Below, piece by piece: positions 17,165 through 24,164 of a DNA stretch of 64,000 nt. A program made the translations under genes and the position numbers. Position 1 is the first letter of the stretch. Each line of letters opens with the position of its first letter. Source of the DNA: Paraburkholderia graminis C4D1M. GTDB taxonomy: Bacteria > Pseudomonadota > Gammaproteobacteria > Burkholderiales > Burkholderiaceae. The notes below the pieces were generated by a model. The model was given only the letters and a program-made list of their open reading frames with translations, was not told where the DNA came from and made no database searches. The stretch lies in NCBI RefSeq assembly GCF_000172415.1, contig NZ_ABLD01000025.1, positions 1 to 64,000 of the forward strand, in the 5' to 3' direction.

Positions 17165-17789
17165 CGCTCGTCGCCGCCGACTCGTGAGGTTGCGCGCCAG
17201 GCGTTGTTCACAAGTGACTGGCAGAACGACTCACTGCGAATGTCGCCCGGCAACGCGACCGCCTTGCGTCCCGGCAACAACTGGGTGGCCTCGACATCCT
17301 GGTCAACAACGCGGGTCGCCAGCAAAGTCACGATTCGATCCTCGACATCACGACCGAGCAGTTCGACTGGACATTGCGCACCAACCTGTACGCGATGTTC
17401 TGGATTACAAAGGCCGCGATTCCGCACATGCCGCCGGGCTCCGCCATCATCAACACCAGTTCGGTGAACGCGTACGAGCCGTCCGCGAACCTGCTCGATT
17501 ACGCGCTGACAAAAGCGGGAATTGCGAACTTCACGAAAGGCTCGCGAAGCAGATGATCAAGCGAGGCATTCGCGTCAACGCCGTGGCACCCGGTCCGTTC
17601 TGCACAGCGCTGCAGGTCACCGGCGGACAGACGCCCGAAAACGTGCAGAAGTTCGGCGAGCAGGTGCCGATGGGTCGCCCTGGGCAGCCCACCGAAATTG
17701 CACCGCTTTACATGGAGGTCGCATCCGCGCAGGCGAGCTACGTGACCGGGCAGGTGTTCGGCGCGTCAGGTGGTGCGGGCAATCCCTAG
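17165..17789 (+). pseudogene. Short-chain dehydrogenase pseudogene with internal inversion and frameshift
   Basis: From 17281 the plus strand encodes the middle of a classical SDR: GGLDILVNNAGRQQSHDSIL, NTSSVNAYEPSANLLDYALTKAG (active-site Ser, Tyr and Lys). Near 17540 a one-base deletion shifts the frame; the remainder (LAKQMIKRGIRVNAVAPGPF to SYVTGQVFGASGGAGNP, stop 17789) continues in another frame. The block that should precede GGLDIL (GRKAVALPGDIRSESFCQSL) is found on the opposite strand at about 17280 down to 17192, as if a piece of about 90 bases had been flipped. The nucleotide-binding N-terminus is missing. Clearly non-functional. Confidence 0.75.
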
Positions 17790-18020
17790 AAGCCGTAGCG
17801 GTAACACATTGGCTCGCTTCCTTGCTGACATGACTGCGAGCGCCGGAAGCATCAGCGCAACGACCGTGCGCCACACGCGCTCTTTACTACGGTCCGAGTT
17901 GCGTCCCCATCGCGGCGGGCGAAGCGCAAAAATGGCCGATTCGTGTATCGCACACGCGAATTGACATCGGGTCCCACGCCACCGACACTAGCCAACTCCT
18001 TTCACGGTGTGACCATTGGG

Positions 18021-18923
18021 ATGGACTTCGAGATATCCGACTTGCGCGCCTTTGTCGCTACAGCCGACCTGGGGAGCTTTCGCGCCGCAGCGGACACGCT
18101 GCATCTTTCGGCATCAGCGCTATCGCGTCGAATAGAAAAGCTGGAGGAGGCACTAGGCGTCAGGCTTTTCGAGCGAACCACGCGCAAGATGGATTTGACC
18201 ATCGTCGGCCGCGGATTTCTGGAGCGCGCGTATCGGATCCTCAACGAGGTCGACAACTCGATGCTGGAATTCGACGATCTCGCCCGCAAGATGACGGGCG
18301 AACTCACCATTGCGTGCGTGCCTTCGGCTGTACGCTATTTCCTTCCGGAGGCCATTGCGGCCTATCATCAACGCTACCCGGGCATCCGGCTGCGTCTGAT
18401 CGACGAGCCGTCGTCGATGGTTTTTCTCGCTGTCGCGCGGGGTGAAGCTGATTTCGGGCTAACTTACGTCGGGACACACGAGCCCGATATCGAGTTCACG
18501 CCGCTCCTCGACGACCCGTTCGTTCTCGCCTGCCCGCGCAGTCATCCGCTCGCGAAACGCAAAGCTGTCGCCTGGGCGGAACTCGCCAACCTCGACTATC
18601 TGGCGATCGCACAAGGCAGCGGCAATCGCGCGGTGATAGATGAGGCGCTGGCGGGCGTCGCTGAGCGCCCGAAATGGTTCTGCGAAGTGCGCCATGTGCC
18701 CGCTCTCGTGAGCCTGATCGAAGCAGGGCTTGGCGTGGGCGTCGTGCCTCGTCTGGCCATGCCTCGCGGGCCACACAAGGTGCTCGCCAGCGTGGCGCTC
18801 ACCGATCCGCCTATCCGGCGCACACTCGGCGTACTTCAGCGTCGCGGACGCGGCTTGTCTTCCGCCGGACGCTTCTTCCTCCAGTTGCTGACGGAGATGC
18901 GCGCATCCGATGCGTTGCAATAG
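18021..18923 (+). CDS. LysR-family transcriptional regulator
   Basis: 300 residues. N-terminal winged helix: FEISDLRAFVATADLGSFRAAADTLHLSASALSRRIEKLE; then an effector domain of periplasmic-binding-protein fold (GELTIACVPSAVRYFLPEAI, VPALVSLIEAGLGVGVVPRLA). I chose ATG 18021 because the LysR fold begins immediately; an upstream start at 17943 would add 26 unrelated residues. It precedes the LDH2 dehydrogenase and MFS genes in the same orientation, and may regulate them, though it is not divergent as usual. Confidence 0.85.
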   Translation: MDFEISDLRAFVATADLGSFRAAADTLHLSASALSRRIEKLEEALGVRLFERTTRKMDLTIVGRGFLERAYRILNEVDNSMLEFDDLARKMTGELTIACVPSAVRYFLPEAIAAYHQRYPGIRLRLIDEPSSMVFLAVARGEADFGLTYVGTHEPDIEFTPLLDDPFVLACPRSHPLAKRKAVAWAELANLDYLAIAQGSGNRAVIDEALAGVAERPKWFCEVRHVPALVSLIEAGLGVGVVPRLAMPRGPHKVLASVALTDPPIRRTLGVLQRRGRGLSSAGRFFLQLLTEMRASDALQ

Positions 18924-19095
18924 CTTCGCGGCTATCCGGTAGTTTGAATCGATTCGTGCATACGACGCACCAATTGCACGGAAATATGCGTTTGTCACGT
19001 GGGTCGCCTTTCCCCGATCATCTGCAAAAAGGAAGCGCTGTCTGTGGCAGCCACCTGATTCGCACTGCTTTTTGATCGAAGGAGACACCCTGTCC

Positions 19096-20145
19096 ATGAC
19101 GCACACCACCTCAACGCACGGCATCGTCAGCAAGGCGCAACTGACCGAGCTGACCATCGAAGCACTCTGTGCGCTCGGCCTGAATCGCTCCGACGCTACC
19201 GACACCGCCACCATCCTCGTGCTCGCCGACCTGTTTGGCTTGCGCACTCACGGCACGAGCCGAATCGAATCATACGGCTCTCGCCTGCGCATCGGTGGCA
19301 TCAATCCCACGCCGTCGATCACCGCGCAACAGGTCGGTCCCGCGCTTCACCGACTCGATGGCGACAACGGCATCGGTCCGCTCGTCGGCTATCGCGCACT
19401 CGATCTGGCGATGACGGCGGCGCGCAAACACGGCATCGCGTGCGTGTTCGTTCGGGGCAGCAATCATTTCGGCCCGGTGTCGCCCTATTCGTACCTCGCC
19501 GCCAGGCAGGGGTTCGCCAGTATCATCGGCAGCAATGCGACGACGACCATCGCGCCGTGGGGGGGCACCGATGCGCGCCTTGGAAACAGTCCCGTCGGCT
19601 TCGGCGTTCCGGATCCGGATGGCCATCCGTTCATTCTGGACATGGCGATCAGCGTTGCGGCGCGGGCAAAGATTCGAAACGCGCTCAAGCGCGGTGAACC
19701 GATTCCCAGCGATTGGGCGACCGACGCCCAAGGCAAGCCGACCACTGACCCAAAAGCAGCGCTCGATGGCTTCCTGCTGCCGATTGGCGGCCACAAGGGC
19801 TACGGCCTCGCGCTGGTCGTTGACCTGTTCGCTGGACTGCTTTCCGGCGCGGCCTATCTGACGCACGTGAAGTCCTGGGAAGACGACCCTGAGCAACCGC
19901 AGAATCTCGGCCACTTCTTCATCCTGATCGATACGACCAGGCTCGGCAGTACCGAGTGGCTCGCGAAGCATATGGCCGACTATGCGGCAATCCTGCACGG
20001 CTCAAGGCCTGCCGATCCGGATGCGCCCGTGATCGTGCCCGGCGAGATCGAACTCGGCCGTCTGGAACGCCAGATGGCCGAAGGCATCGATATCGGCGCA
20101 GCACAGCTCGCGATGCTGGAAGCGACCGCGCGTCCGCAGCACTGA
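19096..20145 (+). CDS. Malate/L-lactate (LDH2/YlbC family) dehydrogenase
   Basis: 349 residues of the Ldh_2 family, NAD(P)-dependent oxidoreductases with a non-Rossmann fold acting on 2-hydroxy acids or cyclic imino acids. Diagnostic stretches: LFGLRTHGTSRIESY, VFVRGSNHFGPVSPYSYLAA (catalytic His region), TIAPWGGTDARLGNSPVGFG and LDMAISVAARAKI, ending with LLPIGGHKGYGLALVVD. AAGGAG lies 12 bases before ATG 19096. Co-directional with an ACS-type MFS gene about 140 bases downstream, suggesting uptake and oxidation of one hydroxy-acid. Which acid (malate, sulfolactate, ureidoglycolate and others are used by relatives) cannot be told. Confidence 0.85.
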   Translation: MTHTTSTHGIVSKAQLTELTIEALCALGLNRSDATDTATILVLADLFGLRTHGTSRIESYGSRLRIGGINPTPSITAQQVGPALHRLDGDNGIGPLVGYRALDLAMTAARKHGIACVFVRGSNHFGPVSPYSYLAARQGFASIIGSNATTTIAPWGGTDARLGNSPVGFGVPDPDGHPFILDMAISVAARAKIRNALKRGEPIPSDWATDAQGKPTTDPKAALDGFLLPIGGHKGYGLALVVDLFAGLLSGAAYLTHVKSWEDDPEQPQNLGHFFILIDTTRLGSTEWLAKHMADYAAILHGSRPADPDAPVIVPGEIELGRLERQMAEGIDIGAAQLAMLEATARPQH

Positions 20146-20283
20146 AGGCCTATTTATCTGCGTAACCCACAACGCCCATACCGCCTCGACCCGCGGCGCG
20201 CCGGCGAACAGAAAAGCGACAGGCCGGGCGGCCCAACGGGCGCCCGGCGGTCAAGCACATAGCAAGCTTGAAGGAGACAACAG

Positions 20284-21564
20284 GTGACAAACATCCGATG
20301 GCGCATCGTCCTGCTGCTGTTCATCGCAGGCTTCATCAACTATCTCGACCGCTCGGCGCTGTCCGTCGCCGCGCCCGCCGTCATGCGGGAACTGCATATG
20401 TCGCCCGGCAGCCTCGGGCTGTTGTTTTCGACCTTCTTCATCGGCTACGCGGCATTCAATTTCATAGGCGGATGGGCGGCGGACCGCTGGGGCGGCAAGC
20501 GCGTCTTTTCAGGCGCAGTCCTGATGTGGTCGTTGCTATGCGGCGCGACCGGCCTCGCCTCCGGCTTCGGCTCGCTGCTGGCAGTGCGCACCTTGTTCGG
20601 CATGGCCGAGGGTCCGCTTGCGACAACGATCAACAAGCTCGTGAACAACTGGTTCCCGCATAAGGAATCGGCGACTGCATTCGGCTTTGCGAATTGCGGT
20701 CTGCCCTTGGGTGGCGCGGTTGCGGGGCCGGTAGTCGGTCTGTTGACTGCGACTTACGGCTGGCGCGTCGCCTTCGCGGCAATCGCGTGTTTGGGATTGC
20801 TCTGGCTGATCTTCTGGCAGTTCATGGCGACGGACAAGCCGCATCAGCATCCGCGCGTATCCGACGACGAGCGTCGGCTTATCGAATCCGACCGCAGCGT
20901 CCCGGAAGATCCTTCGGACGTGCAGCGCCTCGGCTTCTACCTCAAGCAGCCGGCCATTCTAGCGGCGATGATTTCGTACTTTGGCTACAGCTACATCCTT
21001 TTCTTCTTTCTGACATGGTTTCCGAGCTTTCTGATGATGGACCGTCATTTGAGCCTGAAGAGTATGAGTCTCGCGACGGTACTGCCGTGGTTGCTAGGGT
21101 TCATCGGTTATGGTTTGAGCGGTGTGCTGTCGGACTTTGTTTTTCGCCGCACGGGCAATGCGTTGCGTGCCCGCAAACGGGTACTGATCGTATGCCTCGG
21201 GACTGCGGGAGTTTGCGTTACGCTGGCCGGCGCGGTGACCACGACAGCCAGCGCGCTGCTGCTGATGGCCATTGCCGTGTTCGCGCTATATCTCAGCGGT
21301 AGCACCTACTGGGCGCTGATTCAGGACACGATCCCCGGTCCGAGGCTCGGCAGCGTCGGCGGATGCGTGCACGCCATCGCAAACTGCGCAGGGATCGTCG
21401 GGCCGGCTGCAACCGGATTTCTCGTCGAGCAAAGTCATACCTTCTTCAGCGCGTTTGTCCTCGCCGGCGGCATTGCGCTTGCCAGCGTGCTCGCCGTGGC
21501 AATACTGCTGCGGCCGCGTTCGTCGACGAAGCTAAAGTCGAGCAACGCGCGGGTCTGCGGCTGA
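20284..21564 (+). CDS. MFS transporter, ACS (sugar-acid/hydroxy-acid) type
   Basis: 426 residues with about twelve hydrophobic segments; the start IRWRIVLLLFIAGFINYLDRSALSVAAP has the ACS-family NYxDR motif, followed by GGWAADRWGGKRVFS (MFS motif A in loop 2-3). GTG 20284 is the start, with AAGGAG eight bases upstream. Probably imports the substrate of the dehydrogenase encoded just upstream. A second ACS transporter (4761-6131) belongs to the apiose cluster; the two are only distantly alike. Confidence 0.83.
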   Translation: MTNIRWRIVLLLFIAGFINYLDRSALSVAAPAVMRELHMSPGSLGLLFSTFFIGYAAFNFIGGWAADRWGGKRVFSGAVLMWSLLCGATGLASGFGSLLAVRTLFGMAEGPLATTINKLVNNWFPHKESATAFGFANCGLPLGGAVAGPVVGLLTATYGWRVAFAAIACLGLLWLIFWQFMATDKPHQHPRVSDDERRLIESDRSVPEDPSDVQRLGFYLKQPAILAAMISYFGYSYILFFFLTWFPSFLMMDRHLSLKSMSLATVLPWLLGFIGYGLSGVLSDFVFRRTGNALRARKRVLIVCLGTAGVCVTLAGAVTTTASALLLMAIAVFALYLSGSTYWALIQDTIPGPRLGSVGGCVHAIANCAGIVGPAATGFLVEQSHTFFSAFVLAGGIALASVLAVAILLRPRSSTKLKSSNARVCG

Positions 21565-21609
21565 ACACTCATGCTCATCCACGAATTCCAACCTTCTAAC
21601 ACTCTCACC

Positions 21610-22341
21610 ATGAAACCCGACCTATCCGTCATTCGCGCGTTCGCACCTACCGGCAAGCTGCGCGCATCGATCAATCTTGGCAACCCGATTCTCGCGGGCA
21701 AGGACACGTCAGGCGCACCGACCGGTGTTTCGGTGGACCTCGCGCGGGCCTTGGCCGCAACCCTCGGGGTGGAGTTCGAACTCATGGTTTGCAATTCGGC
21801 GGGCAAGTCTGTCCAGGTGGTAAGCGAGGAACGAGCGGACGTCGGCTTCTTCGCCGTGGACCCACGACGAGGAGAAACCATCGCGTTCACCGAGCCATAC
21901 GTTTTGATCGAAGGCTACTACCTGGTCCGCGACGCTTCGCCGATTCGCTGCAACGAGGACGTCGATCAGCGCGCCGTCCGCGTGGCCGTCGGCGAGGGAA
22001 GCGCTTATGACCTGTTCCTGACTCGCGAGCTCAAGCATGCGCAAATCGTACGCGCGCCGACGTCCCCGACAGTCGTCCAAACCTTCCTGGACCAGGGCCT
22101 CGAAGTCGCGGCTGGCGTCAAGCAACAACTCGAGGCAGACGCACGTCAAGCAGGTGGCCTGCGTTTGCTCGATAAGCGATTCATGGTGATCCGTCAGGCA
22201 ATGGGTTTGCCGAAGAGCCGTGGACCAGCGGCAGCAGATGCATTGGGGGCTTTCGTCGAGGAAGCGAAGGCGTCCGGGCTCGTCGCGCAGTCACTCGCAC
22301 GCCACGAGATCATCGGCGCGTCAATTGCGCCTGCTGCATAA
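21610..22341 (+). CDS. Family-3 (amino-acid type) solute-binding protein without signal peptide
   Basis: 243 residues with a bacterial SBP family-3 fold: GKLRASINLGNPILAGKD, PTGVSVDLARALAATLGVEFEL, ADVGFFAVDPRRGETIAFTEPY and VRVAVGEGSAYDLFL. No secretion signal is seen from ATG 21610, nor from the upstream ATG 21571. It follows the MFS gene by under 50 bases and is probably co-transcribed. A cytoplasmic binding protein could act as a ligand sensor or be an enzyme-like relative; I cannot decide. Not linked to any ABC permease. Confidence 0.7.
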   Translation: MKPDLSVIRAFAPTGKLRASINLGNPILAGKDTSGAPTGVSVDLARALAATLGVEFELMVCNSAGKSVQVVSEERADVGFFAVDPRRGETIAFTEPYVLIEGYYLVRDASPIRCNEDVDQRAVRVAVGEGSAYDLFLTRELKHAQIVRAPTSPTVVQTFLDQGLEVAAGVKQQLEADARQAGGLRLLDKRFMVIRQAMGLPKSRGPAAADALGAFVEEAKASGLVAQSLARHEIIGASIAPAA

Positions 22342-22463
22342 CGGAAGCCACGCAGCAGCCGACCGCCATCACTTGCACATCCGAACCTTCTATCGCGCGG
22401 CAGTGAAGTGCACGGCGGTCAACATAACCTGGTAGACGTTGCGTGGGTACCGATCCCGATGGT

Positions 22464-22880
22464 TCAGATCCCGCGGCTCGCGTCCGTGTCAGAGGCCCGC
22501 GCCAGTGCTTGCGTGTCGATATATTCCCGGATATTCGCCAGCTTGCCATTCCGGACGGTAATGGCGAATACCCAGTCGTCCTTGAACGTCCTGTTCGTCG
22601 CTTTGATTTTCCCCGTAGCGACGCCGACGACCAGAATCCGGTCTCCCTGCGCCACGAATTCGGGAGGCTTTGGATAGGTCATTTCCACCTCCTCTGAAGC
22701 CTTCTGAAGCACTTTCGCCAACCCCGCGTGCCCGCGGTGCGTGCCGGCCAGCGGCCAATCTTCGCCCGGAATGACCCACTCGATATCTTCGGCAACCAAC
22801 GCCAGCAGACCTTGCTTATCGCCGCTGCCTATCGCTGCAAAGATATCCTTCACGATCTGAATGTTCTCTTCGATGCTCAT
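22464..22880 (-). CDS. SnoaL-like / nuclear transport factor 2-fold protein
   Basis: 138 residues. Start ATG 22880 has GGAGAG seven bases upstream. IVKDIFAAIGSGDKQGLLALVAEDIEWVIPG is the usual cone-fold opening of ketosteroid-isomerase-like proteins; DWPLAGTHRGHAGLAKVL and FKDDWVFAITVRNGKLANIREYIDT match the strands of the fold. Members include isomerases, hydrolases and ligand binders, so no reaction is assigned. Stands alone. Confidence 0.8.
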   Translation of the reverse strand: MSIEENIQIVKDIFAAIGSGDKQGLLALVAEDIEWVIPGEDWPLAGTHRGHAGLAKVLQKASEEVEMTYPKPPEFVAQGDRILVVGVATGKIKATNRTFKDDWVFAITVRNGKLANIREYIDTQALARASDTDASRGI

Positions 22881-23642
22881 CGAATCTCTCCATTTCCTTT
22901 TATCGGATCGTGTCCGTTTTAATCGGCTACCTTGTGGATTGGCGGCGAGGACGTGGCGCGAGATGAGCGGAGCGCGGGTTACCAGTACAGCGTATCGAAC
23001 AAATCGAACCGGCCGTGCAGACCGATTCGACGAAACCCGAGATGGTGTTCGCGCGCTCCGCTCGCTGCTGCACAGATAGCCTCATTCATGACATCGATCG
23101 ACACGCCTCCCACCCATGCCACGTGTATGCCAGCCAGAAAATCTCCGGCGAACGACGCATGACACTCTGACGCGAATCAGGCGACCACCGGTCCAATTTT
23201 TGCCCCTTGACACAACTCTGCTGTATGCAATCTCGAAACTCGTACGGTACGTCGATTGAATACAGCAGAGTTTCGCCGTCGTGCTCATGTGCCGGCACGC
23301 CCGCGACGATGCCGAACTGGATCGCATGCAATCTGTCGCGCAAAGCCATCATCTTGGTCTGTTCGCAGGTCGACGCCGCCCGGTGCAATTTACCTTTTCT
23401 CGTTTCGACGCTGACAGCGCGGGACAACTCGACGCCTATCCCGCCTGAACGCGCTGCATCCGACACCGCTAAGCACCCCGGCCTATCAATCGCCACTGCC
23501 GCGAAGCCTTCAGGCCCGCATCGGGGCATTCCGCAGTTTCCTCCATCGGGCTTACTCGACGTCTGCCGATAGGCGCGGAGGCATTCATGTGCCCGATAGC
23601 GGTGCGCGCGGAACCGATACTCGTGGATGTCTAACGTCCGCA
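22881..23642. other. Region without a confident gene
   Basis: A minus-strand frame at 23086-23643 (185 codons) includes a plausible-looking stretch (RLHAIQFGIVAGVPAHEHDG, ETLLYSIDVPYEFRDCIQQ), but its beginning and end look random and a long hairpin lies inside it (23214-23272). I treat it as a possible remnant of an unrecognised gene rather than a CDS. Confidence 0.35.
23214..23272. repeat. Long inverted repeat (19-base arms, 21-base loop)
   Basis: Left arm AACTCTGCTGTATGCAATC at 23214-23232 and right arm GATTGAATACAGCAGAGTT at 23254-23272 are complementary at 18 of 19 positions. The loop contains a second small palindrome CGTAC-G-GTACG. It is too AT-balanced and lacks a T-run for a standard terminator. 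It could be the target of a DNA-binding protein, a recombination or transposon end, or a cruciform. Confidence 0.7.
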
Positions 23643-24164
23643 AAGGTCATGAAAAATCTAGATGTCTCAGACTCGCTGGTCATCCGGCTGTTGACAACGG
23701 CTCTTAGCAACGATTGTCATTGCGCCGGCTTTGCTTGCATATCTTCGATGCGGAGTTCGGATCTCCGCTGCTGGAGGCAACCGCACCCGCGGCTCTACTT
23801 TTCAGCAATCCCGTCGTCCGGCGTTGCGAATGCGGTGTATCGATGCTCATGCCGCCGACAATCAGAACGATTAAGGGCTCGGAAACAGCATCCGCAGCGC
23901 AGCCCGGGCGAACGGACGTCGGTGGCTCAAAAATGGTTGACGATCGACAATAGCGTTGGGCTGGAAGAGTTCAAGCGGACGCATGGAACACGGGCACTTG
24001 GGGAAATCTACAAATTTATGCAATTGCTGTCTAAAGAACAATTTTTTGCCCAAACCGTCGTGGGAAAATTGTTCTTGAGAGCGCCCGAGCCTTTGTTTAA
24101 GGCCCGCTGGTCAGAACAAATTTCTGCAAACCGGCGACATACCTCGGGCACTTTGCCTCGCTCA
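23643..24164. other. Intergenic, relatively AT-rich
   Basis: Downstream of the GH63 gene. No protein-like frame. It contains a perfect 10-base inverted repeat GAACAATTTT / AAAATTGTTC at 24036-24045 and 24065-24074, with a smaller CCC/GGG pairing inside. For the minus-strand GH63 gene this could be a weak terminator or a regulator site; the function is open. Confidence 0.4.
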
